DNA from: Aphelenchoides besseyi
Lineage: Eukaryota; Nematoda; Chromadorea; Rhabditida; Aphelenchoididae
DNA: 64,000 nt
Direction of reading: 5' to 3'
Assembly (NCBI GenBank): GCA_024699855.1
Contig: JAMPIQ010000003.1
Span: 186,001-250,000 of the forward strand
Under the pieces are notes generated by a model. That model was not told the DNA's origin. It saw nothing but the letters and a program-made list of their open reading frames with translations, and ran no database searches. The position numbers and the translations under genes were made by a program. Below are positions 33,571 to 44,365 of this stretch, piece by piece (the first letter of the stretch is position 1; each line of letters begins with the position of its first letter).

Positions 33571-36500
33571 CATTCCCGCGTTCGTCTTTCTCCTGAACGG
33601 TCGGTCCATACCACCGCCCCGTTCAAACGACGTGGAAGTCTCCGGGCCAAACCGTTGCTGGACCCCGGATGGCCTCCAGGCCAAATGCTAAACAGAGGCG
33701 GAGGCGGCAACGGCGTCAAGAAGAACTTCAAATCTGCACGTTCAACGCACGGTCCATCGCAACCGAAAACCGACTCGCCGCTCTCACTGAAGAACTACGT
33801 CACATCCGCTTCGATCTCATTGGCCTCAGCGAAACACATCGATCAGGCACATCGCGCACCGAACTCGACTTTAACCCGTCCTCTCCATTGATCTTCTACA
33901 ACTCTGGGCGAACAGACAACCAAAGAACACACACGGGAGTCGGCTTCATTGTCACCTCGGGACTCGACCAACACACAAGCAGCGTGGAAAATGTTTCCGA
34001 TCGAATCATGCAAATCACCTTTACGTTCCCGTCTGGTCAAACAATGCGAGTGACTCAAGTGTATGCTCCGTGTCAGGACGACGACTACGACCAATTTCTC
34101 GACCAATTGCACACCGCCGTCATCAGCAGTAACTACACCTATGACATTGTGATCGGGGACTTCAATGCACGAGTTGGCAACGACAATCCCGCACAACAAC
34201 ACATCGGCCCGTACTGCAGAGGAGCTCGAAATGTCCGAGGACAAGCGATGGCCAACTTTGCCGAAGCCGAGAACCTGTACGTGCTCAACTCGTTCTTCAA
34301 GAAACCCGACCACCGTCGATGGACTCACCGATCCCCGAACGGCTCAACGCTGGCAGAACTCGACTATGTCCTTGCTCGAAAACGAAAGAACATCAGCGAC
34401 GTCCACGTACTCAGTCAATTCAACTCGGGCAGCGACCATCGTCTCCTACGCACAAGAATCCGCGTCACGAAGATAAAACGAGGCCCGCCACGTCCGCGTC
34501 AACTGCCACCAGACTACGACGAACTTGCACTTAAAACAAGCCTTCTCTGCGACCCAACAATCGTCAACTCAAACACCCAAGATCGGGGTCAGAAGCAATG
34601 GCGAACAATCCGAGCAGCCCTGAAGAACGCCGCTCAACGAGCCGAAGTAAGATGGAAGCTCCTGCCGCGCATCTCCGCTCAAACAACCGATCTCTTACGC
34701 CAAAGACGCGAATGCAAATTTGGACTCTCATCTCCGCACCTGCAACCAACAGCACGAGCTCTAATCACATATGCCGAGCTTTGCAAGCAAGCCCGACGGT
34801 CACTCCAAGCCGACCTTCACAACCACCAAATCCGAGTCCTCGAACGGGCACTGAAAACACGGCCGACTGAAACGCGGGCGAGTCGAGCTCGTCCACAAAC
34901 GTCAAGTCATTACCCAACTCCGGCGAGCAGATGGAACGATTACGAACACCACGACAGAAACAGCAAACACAGCCGCAGCCTTCTACTCAGAACTCTACAC
35001 GTCGATCGATGGCCCATTTCAATTCACGCACAACTCACCTCTCGTCCAACCAATCACAGGGCAAGAACTCCGCGCCGCCGCCTCTCGCATCCGCGGTAAC
35101 ACATCTGCAGAAACCGATGGCATTCGCTCAAAAGCCGCAAAATATGGAACGGACATCCTGGTGATAAACTCGCAACAGCAGTGAACAAAATGGTCGAAGA
35201 GAGCAATGTAGCACCCGACTTCGCTCATGCCTCCACGATACTCCTACACAAAAAAGGTGACCGGATGGACATCGCCAACTACCGACCAATCTCGCTTCTT
35301 CCAACTCTCTACAAGGTCGTCACCCGTGCTCTGACCCAAAGAGTTGAAGCCGCAGCTCGTCAACACCTTCCGGTCGAACAAGCAGGCTTCCGGCGCAACT
35401 ACTCAACAACCGATCACATTCAAGCAATCAACCAGCTCATCGAGAAATCACACGAATACAGCACACCAATCTGCCTCATGTTCGTCGACTTCAAGAAAGC
35501 ATTTGATTCAGTTGAGTTCCGAAGCATCTGGAGTGCGTTGGAGCGCTATGGAGTGGACACGGACACAATCGCCATCATCAAAGCACTCTACGCCGCCGGG
35601 ACCGCTTCCATCACTATTGGCCGCTCAACCGCCGAGTTCCAAGTCCAGCGAGGTGTTCGCCAAGGAGACACACTTTCGCCACTCATCTTCGTCCTCTGCT
35701 TACAACTCGCAATCGATCAAGTCCAATGGCCAAATGACGGACTCGACATCAACGGCTGCCCACTTCGCTACCTCGCCTACGCCGACGACGTTGTCCTCAT
35801 CGACCGGGACCCAATCGCTCTTCAACAAACAACGCAAGCTCTCGTGGACGCATGCGCAACCGTCGGGCTGCAAATCAACACAAAGAAAACCGAATGGATG
35901 GCAAGCAACCGAGGCAATCAGGCCCAAAGCACAGTGATCACAGTCAATGGGAGCACGATCAAAAGAACGAACGAATTCGTGTACCTGGGGCAACTCATCC
36001 AAATACCCCGCGACCATGGGCGAGAAATTGGGCGACGAATCGGTGCAGCATGGGGCAGCTTTGGTCGGGCACGAACGCTTCTCACCAACAAATCAACCTC
36101 CATCTCGATCAAACGACGCTACTTCCAAATGGTGATTCTCCCAACGCTCCTTTACGCATCCGAGACATGGGCCCTCACAAAGACGAACCTCATCCGCCTT
36201 CTCCGCACTCAAAGAGCGATGGAAAGGCGAATGCTCGGGTTTCGGTTGAGAGATGGGAAGTCGTCAGCATGGATTCGAAGCATCACGAAGCTCCCAGACG
36301 TTGTCGTTGCAGCGCGAAAACGCAAATGGCGGTTCGCCCAGAAAGTTCTCAACCGGAGCGACAATCGATGGACAGAGCGACTTACACAGTGGACACCAAC
36401 AACTCAACGCCCACTCGGACGACCACGCACCCGGTGGGAAGACGACCTACGGAAGCACGTTGGCCAGCACTACGCCTCCGCTGACCGCCGATGGATCGAA

Positions 36501-36671
36501 GCCGCAAGAGACACAAGGCGATGGAGTCGAGCCGAACGGTCGTACACCCGGCCGCTGAAGTTCCGCCGACGACCGCATGCCGCCTCCGCCAACCTCACCG
36601 CGACGTTGAGTGGTTAACCCCACTCTTCATTCTTGTTCATCTGTCGCTGAGCGTGAATAAAACAAACAAAC
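33571..36671 (+). mobile_element. RTE-type non-LTR retrotransposon (LINE)
   Basis: The element is flanked by the 11-base target duplication ATTTAATGTCA (33560-33570 and 36672-36682). It carries one EN-RT coding region and ends in AATAAAACAAACAAAC, a short repeat-like tail typical of RTE elements. At about 3.1 kb with a precise duplication, it looks like a complete insertion into the Tc5-like transposon. Confidence 0.9.
33669..36617 (+). pseudogene. RTE endonuclease-reverse transcriptase, two frameshifts
   Basis: The N-terminal apurinic-type endonuclease shows CTFNARSIATENRL, LIGLSETHRSG, VIGDFNARVG and SGSDHRLL (33720-34445). The reverse transcriptase shows YRPISLLPTLYKVV, FVDFKKAFDSVEF, QRGVRQGDTLSPLIF and the catalytic LAYADDVVLID (35280-35810). 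The C-terminal RPRTRWEDDLRKHVG is typical of RTE. A single-base shift near 34870 (after LKTRPT) and another near 35161 break the frame between the two domains. Otherwise the protein is complete and ends with TAA at 36615-36617. The element is GC-richer than its surroundings. It is related to, but diverged from, the minus-strand LINE at 48.6-51.6 kb. Confidence 0.88.
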
Positions 36672-36712
36672 ATTTAATGTCAAGTAAATTAAGTATATTT
36701 TTTAAAAAATAG

Positions 36713-38564
36713 CTACCAATGTACGTGGTAGTCGACAAAGAAATGGCGAAAACACAGATTCTGTTCGCAATAGCTGCAGATAAGAAGTGATGAAGATTCG
36801 CAGTTTTCGCGATCGCATGTCAAATTGCCGTTAAAACAGTATTGAACAGGGTGTTGAAATTGTTCCGTCGCTTCGCCGTCATCGTAGCCTGCTTGTCTCC
36901 ACGAGTGTCGGCGGAAATCGTAAAATCGCGGAGCAGAAAACTGATTATGAGTTAGTGACATCAGTTTGATTGCGTTGTCGCGTTGATACATCATCGTTTC
37001 GGTGTTGAACAGAATCGCATGGTCGTGGATTTTGCGGACAAAATTCTTCCACATTCGGAAAAAGAAGACGTCTAGAGGCTGCGCCAAGTAGATGACGTGC
37101 TTCGGAATTATTCGAATGTTGATTTGTCAATCTCTTGGTCGAACGGAGTTGACCGCGTCTTCATTACGAAAGCCAACCCACGAATCCAAAATGAAGATTG
37201 CGTTGTTTGGCATGAACGGGAACGCGCATTCATCCAAGAACTTCTTCATTGTTTCTAGATTCATGATAGAACTTCGCCCCGAAGCCACGACCATGTTGCG
37301 GCAATCATTTTCTGGCTGCAAAAAGATGGTTAGGTCATAAGAAACGAGTGGACTTACCCGTTGCGCAAAGTGTCTGACGTTCGGACCGAAAACACCATTT
37401 GGCTCTTTCAATTGCATAAACAGTCGCCGGTGAAGTGTTTTGTCCATTGAGACCAACGGCACAACGGTAAAGGAATGGGTCATCGCACTGGTTGAACTTG
37501 TGCGTCCATACACTTGTCGTTGCCCACGATCGGCGAGTCCACGTCCCGAATAAAATTCCAACTGACATCCGCAGTGGTCGGCATTGAAGACAGAGCTCGC
37601 AGGAATACGAAGACGTTGAACTTCTTCCCGAATTTGGGCGACGAAATTTTGAGCGGTTGCCGAGTGCTGTTCTTCGGTGTTTTGCGACGCGCGAGTCACA
37701 AACTTTGTAATTTTCCTGTCTACGATTCCAAAACGTCGTTTGAAACGGTCGCACCACGAACGAGATGCTCTGAACGCAATTGGTTCCATCAACTCGTCGT
37801 TTGATTTCGCAGCAAAACGGCGCAAATCGTGCGATCGGATGACTTTATGATCGTTTTTAGCCTCCTGGTACTTTGCGTATGTCGCTGTTTCAATTTCGAG
37901 TAGAGCTCGTCTTCGCGTTTCTAATTCCGTTTCATTTCGCAACCATTGAGTTTTGAATCTGAAAGACTCATAAAATGAAGTAATTGCACATAACTTACAT
38001 TTTGAAACGCCTCCAAGCCGTTTCGCTGTCGAGAAATCGATAGCGACGTTGAACAGCCGACTTGGATCGATAGCTTGCAACATTTGCAGGAACAGGGTGA
38101 TTGCCCTCAACTTTGCAGTAGAAACGAACGGCTGCCTTCGTTTGATCGATTGTAATTTCACGACCGCCGATAGTGTAATGATGTACGAGCGGTTCAGAAA
38201 CCTCTTCTTCATCGGATCCATCACGAAACTCCAAATCCACTGTCGCTCCACTATCTTCGTCATCCGAACCCGGCGAGCCCAAATACTCATTTTCTTCAAC
38301 GTCCATTTCATCGGCGCCAGCGACTGTCTCGATCAAACTTGCAAGTCGGGAAGCAAGTCGACGTTCCATACGATTAGCATTGCTAGTCGATACATCAGAT
38401 GGAGTTTCAAACTTCTCGACCAAAAGTCGAATCACCACATTTGCGTCGATCATTTTTGTCGAATGGGTCAAAAACGAAAGTTTCGATTTTGAAGCACGAA
38501 GGGCCGTAGTAACAACTCTCCGCCCGCCGAATTTTGTTGTGATCGTTGGCAGCCAGACGGTCAT
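36713..38564 (-). pseudogene. Tc5-like transposase with one internal TGA
   Basis: The ATG at 38564 starts an exon with an acidic stretch and a basic SKSAVQRRYRFLDSETAWRR segment. A 41-base intron near 37960-38000 leads to the CENP-B/Tc5-type DNA-binding part (FRASRSWCDRFKRRFGI). The DDE domain follows, with SSVFNADHCGCQLEFYSGRG (first Asp), MTHSFTVVPLVSMDK and, after a 42-base in-frame intron (37316-37357), NNAIFILDSWVGF (second Asp). A TGA at 37127-37129 interrupts the frame after NSVRPRD. The same frame then continues through IIPKHVIYLAQPLDVFFFRM to the stop at 36713. Apart from this one codon the protein is complete, so loss of function is recent or the stop is an assembly error. Confidence 0.85.
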
Positions 38565-38681
38565 TTAATACTCAAGTGCCAATCGAGACAAATGAAAAAA
38601 GTAAACGCAAAAGTCTGGTTGGCTTACGCAACAACATCTCCTTCCTTTACACCGTCTGGTTCCCTTACTTACACTGCTTCT

Positions 38682-38997
38682 TAACCACTCGGCCACCGCT
38701 GCTCACATTTTCAATTGAAAACGACCGGACCATAACTCAAAAAAGTTTGAGGCCAAATAAAACGGCCAATATCTCCAGAATGAAGCGCGATAAAAAGAAA
38801 CGGTCTTCACCACGATAATCAGCATGATCGATAGTACGATTTTAGCGATTTTTTTATTTTTGGTTTTTGGCCAATAACTTGGCCGGTTCTACGATTGAGC
38901 AAAAATAACTTATACAGTAATGCTCAGCTCATCGAGACGCGTCGATTGATACCAACGACGTCAAATTACAGCGGGGATCGATGACAAGCACTCCTTG
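38682..38997 (-). repeat. Right terminal inverted repeat of Tc5-like element
   Basis: 316 bases, reverse complement of 32969-33284, followed by the TAA duplication at 38998-39000. Confidence 0.9.
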
Positions 38998-39600
38998 TAA
39001 GAACTACTATCTCTTCTTATTTTTATCCAACAATTTAGCAATCAATCATTTTTGCTATTCTGTCCTTCAAACTTGTGTTCAAACACTCTGCAATCTCAGT
39101 TTTATTTCCGAAGCTTTAAAATACTTATTAGACGTTTGGATCATAGGTTCAAAGGTTTCTTGCTACGTAAATCTTTATCTAGGAGACATTTGGCAACGAA
39201 AACCGTTTTCCGTCATGCGCACATTCATTGGTCAGAAACTGCGTAGCTTTTGATGTTTATGAGTAAGTGAATATTGTCGTGGAAAAGCAATTGTTTTCAG
39301 GGATTTCTTTCACTTTTTTGACCGTAACCAAAAAAAAGCGCCGTCTGTTTACAAGAAGAGATTAAGAAAACGATCAGCGTCATTTTTTGTCCTTATTTTA
39401 TTTATGATCGGATAATTTATTGATTTTTGATCGCACGAGAACTTTGTCAGTTAATTACAAGGCTATTCAACGGAATAATGCAAAGATGTAAACTTCAATG
39501 TTTGTTTCGTTGATTGTCGAGAGCACAATCAAAGCAGCAAGTGAACTCCATATTAAGAGATGACGAAAAAACTAGGTAACGTATCGCCCACCATCGTGTA

Positions 39601-40782
39601 CAATAGCGAGCAAAAATCTGGACACTTTTTTCTTATAAGAAATTTCTTTCGGTTTCCCATTGTTTGTTATTTATTTACTGCAATGGCTCCAAGAGTTAAA
39701 GCTAGTCTACAAATCGAGCAGTTGATTCTAAAATTGCGAGATGTTGACGAGCTGACATTCGAAGAAATTGGAAATCGCGTATCAATGGGCAAAAGTGCCG
39801 TCCGGAAAGTTTACGTACGTGCCAAGAAGCCGGTGAATGATGAAAAACGTGGACGACCACGTAAGACATCGCCGAGGTTAGTTTTAAACTTCTACTATTG
39901 TTCATTGCGTTTAGAACCGACCGTAAACTTGTGCGTGTTTAAAAAAAAAACCCGAAATTATCAGCATCCGAAGTCGCCACAGAAGCCGGCATCTCGCCAA
40001 TTCAAGTTCACACAGTTCGAAGGCGCTTATCAGAAGTTGGATTACATGGTCGAATCGCTGCCAAGAAGCCGTTCATCTCTGAAATCAACAAGAAGAAACG
40101 ACTGGCTTTTGCCCGAGAACATGCGCAATGGACGATCGACGACTAGAAGAAAGTTATTTGGAGCGACGAATCAAAGTCCAATCTGTGCAATTCCGATGGT
40201 ATTCGTTACGTCCGTCGTCCGTCCGACACTCGATTTGATCCGAAGTACACTATTGGTACGGTAAAACACGGCGGTGGTAATATCATGGTCTGGGCTGTTT
40301 TAGTCCGAAAGGGTTGGGTCCGTTGTTTCAAATTGACGGTATCATGGATCAATTCAAGTACAAGAATATCTTGGAAATTATCATGTTACCTTGGGCACAA
40401 CAAAAAGGGACTCCGGGATGGGTTTTTCAACACGACAATGATCCCAAACATACCGCCAAATCGGTCAAAAAATTTCTCGAGTCAAAGAAAGTGAAAGTTT
40501 TACCGTGGCCGGCTCAGTCTCCGGACCTCAACCCCATTGAGAATCTTTGGTCAAAAGTCCAAGAAGGTCTCCGTGGTAAAAAGTTCAAAAAACGGGAAGA
40601 ACTTTTCGCTGAACTTTCGTATCAATGGTCTCAAATCCCCACCTCTTTTCTTACCAAACTGATCGAATCAATGACCGATTTCATTAGTTTATTTAAACAC
40701 TCTCGACTGTTAATGTCGTTTCTTCCATTGTAATCATATGCGTTAATATTCCGCTAAGTGTATTTGACTTTTTCTTCTATTG
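39601..40782 (+). mobile_element. Decayed Tc1-like transposon
   Basis: A plus-strand Tc1 transposase occupies most of this 1.2 kb interval. The ends can be paired as weak inverted repeats (CAATAG...AAAA.TC....ACACTT on the left, its complement on the right). A TA is present at the left boundary; the right flank has TT then TA. Boundaries are therefore tentative. Confidence 0.65.
39679..40733 (+). pseudogene. Tc1-type transposase, DD34E class, disrupted
   Basis: From the ATG at 39679, a helix-turn-helix region reads VDELTFEEIGNRVSMGKSAV and GRPRKTSPR, followed by a 39-base intron to about 39913. The catalytic core has WSDESKFNLCNSDGIRYVRR (first Asp), VFQHDNDPKHTAKSVKKFL (second Asp) and WPAQSPDLNPIENLWSKV (Glu). 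Disruptions are a frameshift at the A10 run near 39935, a TAG at 40144-40146 where the family has Trp, and a lost base near 40290 in the MVWGCFSPKG motif. It is therefore inactive as assembled. Confidence 0.85.
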
Positions 40783-41070
40783 TTTATTCATGATAGCTCT
40801 AATTTCAAAGTATGCAATTGTGGCCAAAGACATGCAGTGGTCTATTTATTCTTGAGATGTTCTGGTCGACAATTGGAAGGTTCTTTGGACGATTAATTCT
40901 TTTCTTTGATTAATAGGAATTTAATTTCTGCTGCATAGCCATCATCTCAGTTGGGCTCTCAGTCATTTTAATTAAAAATATTTTCGTCAAGTTGAAGCTA
41001 TATAAGTGTTTACATGGTTTAGATTTCTTGGATTTTGGTAGTTACGGATGGTAAGTTATGGACTTATCGG
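40783..41070. other. Intergenic region
   Basis: No gene, repeat or RNA feature is seen here. Confidence 0.4.
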
Positions 41071-41271
41071 GGCGATTACTTCGACGTATTTGCGATTTCG
41101 ATTGTCGGCTTGGTGGTCTAATGGCATGATTCTCGCTTTGGGTGCGAGAGGCTCCGGGTTCGATTCCCGGCCGAGCCCAATACTTTTTGCTGTTTAGAGG
41201 CAGATAAGTCGAGTATGAGTATTTTAATAGTCTGTATTCTTATAGTCATCTTTGCAGCTCAAAATAACCAG
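41071..41271 (+). repeat. 201-base inverted duplicate of 14646-14846
   Basis: This is the plus-strand partner of the block near 14.7 kb, identical over 201 bases and carrying tRNA-Pro and its flanks. Confidence 0.9.
41107..41178 (+). tRNA. tRNA-Pro (UGG)
   Basis: Identical in sequence to the gene at 14739-14810: cloverleaf with acceptor GGCTTGG/CCGAGCC, loop TTTGGGT and anticodon TGG, with intact A and B boxes. Confidence 0.95.
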
Positions 41272-41797
41272 TGTAAGAAATCGTCGTTGATTTTGACTTC
41301 TTTCGAAGCGAGTTTCTCAACTCTCTCAAACTTGGGTAAATAAACCTCATAAAATTACAACACGATGTGCAAATTCACGAAAATACAAATTAATTTAACG
41401 AGGATGAAAAAACAACAAAAAAAGTATTTCAAGATTAAGGCGAGATACGAACACAGTTTGGATTGAGGAGTTTAGGACGGAACGGGGAAACAAGTCAAAA
41501 TAACGGCCGTTAGGTCGATTGCAAAACGAAAAGATTGAATTGAAAAGGTGGCAAAACGGAAACATGCGGCGAACGATGGGCGTCGATTGCCATCGACTCG
41601 ATAGAACTGAAAGGAAAACCACGACACAATCGTAACCGGCCAAAGTCTTAGATCTTTGGGAAAAAAAGAGTGAACGAACGGCGGTGAAATAGAACGACTT
41701 GTGGTGTCTGCATTCGCGCGTCCTTTTCCTTAATGTTTTCCTCGTCTTGCGCGACAAAGTGATTGTAAAAATTTATAGAGATTTGCTAGTTATTTTA
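41272..41797. other. Unassigned region
   Basis: An open minus-strand frame (about 41395-41757) has no domain, poor composition and no clear ATG; I do not call it a gene. No repeat is recognised. Confidence 0.35.
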
Positions 41798-41832
41798 ATT
41801 GCATACGAACTTCGAGTGTTTTGGAACTTCAG

Positions 41833-42050
41833 ATTCAGGGAGAGACAATCGATCTAATTCGCTACTCAAAGAAACACGTGAAGAAGCCCTTAAGGTTGTT
41901 AATGCCGAAGAGACGGATAATTACTTTCACAATAGGTATATTATTTCTATTCAAGGAATATTTGATACGTTCAAACAAGTTGGAGACTACAAAAAAGTGA
42001 AGTCAATCATATCGTTAATAAAAAGGAATATCAAACTAGAAGGTTACTAG
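41833..42050 (+). other. Possible terminal exon of an unknown gene
   Basis: After a good acceptor (GAACTTCAG, ending near 41832), an open exon of about 70 codons reads a charged sequence (LLKETREEALKVVNAEETDN, GIFDTFKQVGDYKKVKS) and ends LEGY with TAG at 42048-42050. No upstream exon with an ATG was found. The family is unknown. Confidence 0.3.
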
Positions 42051-42097
42051 AGTGCTGGTTTTTAAACTGAACACTTCTAGAAATAAAATTTACAACA

Positions 42098-42261
42098 ATG
42101 AACGAGAGTATCGAGTATCAATTTGTTTTTGACCGTGTTGTAAGCAGTCGCCGGCAAGTAAGTTCATTCTCCAATGTTGTGTATTTCCTAAGTTGCAGTC
42201 GGGCGGTTGTATAGATGCCAAATGTGGATCTAAAAGAAAAACGAAAGCAACTGTTGATTAA
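42098..42261 (+). CDS. Putative 40-residue spliced small protein
   Basis: The ATG at 42098 starts exon 1 (20 codons, MNESIEYQFVFDRVVSSRRQ). A perfect phase-0 intron, GTAAGTTC to AGTTGCAG (42158-42198, 41 bases), leads to exon 2 (42199-42261), a Gly/Cys then Lys-rich tail ending TKATVD. The clean intron in a short frame is the main evidence. No homology is recognised and there is no signal peptide. Confidence 0.35.
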
Positions 42262-42534
42262 ATTTACTTGTCGACATAAAACGTTCATTTGACACTATGA
42301 ATATCACATGGCTTTTCAGTTGGAAGAACAAGTGAGCAGTTAACAAGGATCAAATCGAAGAGAACCGAGTGACTTTATTTGTCGATATTATTTCCAGATG
42401 CCGCCTTTTTTACTCTTTTGTGACTTCGCAAGAGAAAACACAAAACCAGTTGCTACGGTCATTTTTCTTATCAACAAAAATTGTCTCCCTCACTAATGAA
42501 TGATTCATGGCTCGTAATGCTAACAAGAACTTCT

Positions 42535-43052
42535 GGGTCTTTTGCTGTAGTCCCCCCCCCCTTTCCTTCCCTTTCCCCCCTCCCCCCTTCCTTCGCAAAA
42601 GGCGAACACTTTTACGAACGTCAAGATATCTTAACCGGTTATATTTTGTATTTGTTTTAATTTTGGTTTTCAAAATGGAGCAACTTCGTAATTGGACGTT
42701 GAAAAACGTGTACGAAGCGATTAGTAAACCAGATGAGCAGTTCTTGGAATTCTTGGGCGAACTCAACGTAATGAAATGGAATCCGAAATGTTCGAGAGAC
42801 GAAAGACACAAGATGCAAATGTGAATGGCGCGTCGAGCACGAGATCGGCGATGACGAAGACGACGAAAATGATGGCGATGCTGTGGAACGCGATATACGA
42901 TTGCGCGAGGAGTTATAGATACAAATTAAATACAATTGTTGTTATTGCTGAAAAATAAACTTGTTGTTAACTTAAAAGAAGAACTCCTGAGGGGGTAGGG
43001 CTACAGCAAAACATGCAACTGAGGGGGCGGGGGGGCCTACAGCAAAAGACCC
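42535..43052 (+). mobile_element. 518-base GC-rich non-autonomous element (MITE), Merlin/hAT-like TSD
   Basis: The ends GGGTCTTTTGCTGTAG and CTACAGCAAAAGACCC are inverted repeats, each followed inward by runs of C or G. Adjacent 8-base direct repeats (GAACTTCT at 42527-42534 and AAACTTCT at 43053-43060, one mismatch) look like a target duplication. Inside, an ATG at 42675 opens a 49-codon frame (RNWTLKNVYEAISKPDEQFL), which could be the N-terminal remnant of an ISXO2/Merlin-type transposase. That assignment is tentative. Confidence 0.65.
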
Positions 43053-43336
43053 AAACTTCTCATCGATTGTTAAGAGACATTTGGAACAAACATCAAAATA
43101 CGAAACACAAAGTTGCAATCATCGTCTAGAAAATGGGCAGGACTTGTTCGCGTAAAACAATAAAATTGATGTTTTGGCTGTTCCTAATTTTTTATCTTTA
43201 ATGGTACAATGGTCGTGCAACAGTTTCTTTATTCTATAATGTTGAAGTGTTAGATTGGAAGGTAAAGTTCAGTTAAATTGACAACTTTGAAGTTTATCCA
43301 CATTCAACTAGTACTTGAAAGAAAGTTTATTCGACA

Positions 43337-44365
43337 TTAAAACGGTCCGGGAGGATTCTTTTTCAGATAAGACAACAGTTGCGGGAGCCCATAGATTCGG
43401 TCATTGTGAGCTTTGAGTGTTGGATAGGCAGCCATAGTGGTGGGATCGAAGTTGAAGAATGTTTTGATAGTTCCTGAAAACATAAATGTATTTTTTGAGG
43501 TGTTTGAGTGACTTGCCAGCGACGTAGAAATCAACCCACGAAACACCACTTTTGACGAAGAATCCCGATCCAACATCGTCCAAAATTTTCTCCAATTTTG
43601 GCCCGTAGCTTTGGATTGCGGGCAAGAAGTCTTCGGTGTGGAGTTTGTTCTAAAAAAGTTGACTGAGCACTTTCAATCTCTCACTTTATCTCCCGGAAAA
43701 ACGCCGATGGTCACTTGCATCCATTTGGTTGTCTTTTCGACCAACTCGTGAAACAGCTCGGCGTGTTGATCCAACTGTGCAGCTTCAATTTCGTTCTTTC
43801 CGTTCAAATTGAATTTGTGTGCTAAATAGCGATAGATGGACATGCTCTGTGTGAGGTTTTGGTTTCCAATTTGCAGCAAAGGCACTTGTCCGTTCGGATA
43901 TGCTAAAAGACGTTTAGTTATTCGAAGTGATAACTCACTCGACTTGATCTTCGGCCATTGAGTTTTCGGTTCGATTTGAAAGTCGGTGAACGGAATCTCT
44001 CTGTACGTGAACATCATTCTCGCCGGTTCTCCACGAAATCGAAATTGGAAGTAGTGGAGAACGTATTTCGGAAGTTTCCTGCATACTCACGATAAAGATT
44101 AGTGATTCGAGACTTACGGTTTCACTGGGGTTCTTTTCTGCGGCTTCTTTTTTGGCTTTCTTCTCGGGTGTTTTCGGGCTTTGTGCTTGGCAGTCGAAGG
44201 CGTACAGTATCCACAAGTACGTTGACAGTTGGCCTCCAAAGTTGCGGCCAAATTCACTGACTTACAGTATGGTTGTGTTCGACTACAAGTATCCAGTTTG
44301 TCTCTACACTGCGACTGAACGATATAAACGCTCAGAAAGAAGACAGTGGGTTTGAGCCAAAACAT
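43337..44365 (-). CDS. Secreted ShKT domain-glutathione S-transferase fusion
   Basis: The ATG at 44365 encodes a signal peptide (FWLKPTVFFLSVYIVQS), then a six-Cys ShKT domain (CRDKLDTCSRTQPYC to CQRTCGYC, about residues 20-57) and a Lys/Arg/Pro-rich linker. The exon ends AAA-CC at a GTAAGT donor (44118). After a short intron the next exon completes the codon and continues in frame as KLPKYVLHYFQFRFRGEPAR, the start of a sigma-type GST with the catalytic Tyr. The N-domain has YPNGQVPLLQIGNQ and TQSMSIYRYLA (glutathione site). The helical C-domain includes KLEKILDDVGSGFFVKSGVS and WVDFYVA and ends LKKNPPGPF at 43337. One intron has a GC donor (near 43517). The protein is about 285 residues, with no disruption. 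A secreted GST joined to ShKT is unusual; alternative promoters making a plain GST cannot be excluded. Confidence 0.82.

Larger units (their letters stand above)
32969..38997 (-). mobile_element. Tc5-like DNA transposon (6,029 bases, containing a nested LINE)
   Basis: Both ends start CAAGGAGTGCTTGTC and are flanked by the 3-base duplication TAA (32966-32968 and 38998-39000), matching the TNA target sites of the Tc4/Tc5 group. Terminal inverted repeats are 316 bases long and near identical (32969-33284 and 38682-38997). A minus-strand transposase gene lies at 36713-38564. Removing the nested LINE and its duplication leaves about 2.9 kb, close to the size of known Tc5 elements. Confidence 0.92.

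Noticed and set aside
33843..34328. A 161-codon minus-strand open frame
   Set aside because: It is antisense to the LINE endonuclease domain.
35344..36558. Several Ser/Thr/Pro-rich frames overlapping the LINE
   Set aside because: They are alternative frames of the reverse transcriptase in GC-rich sequence.
37316..37357. Continuous reading through RVSPLVSYDLTIF in the Tc5-like transposase
   Set aside because: It begins GTAAGT and ends TTTGCAG, is 42 bases long and absent from related proteins, so it is an intron that happens to be in frame.
41395..41757. A 120-codon minus-strand frame
   Set aside because: Ser/Phe/Arg-rich translation of AT-rich DNA without a convincing start, domain or neighbours.
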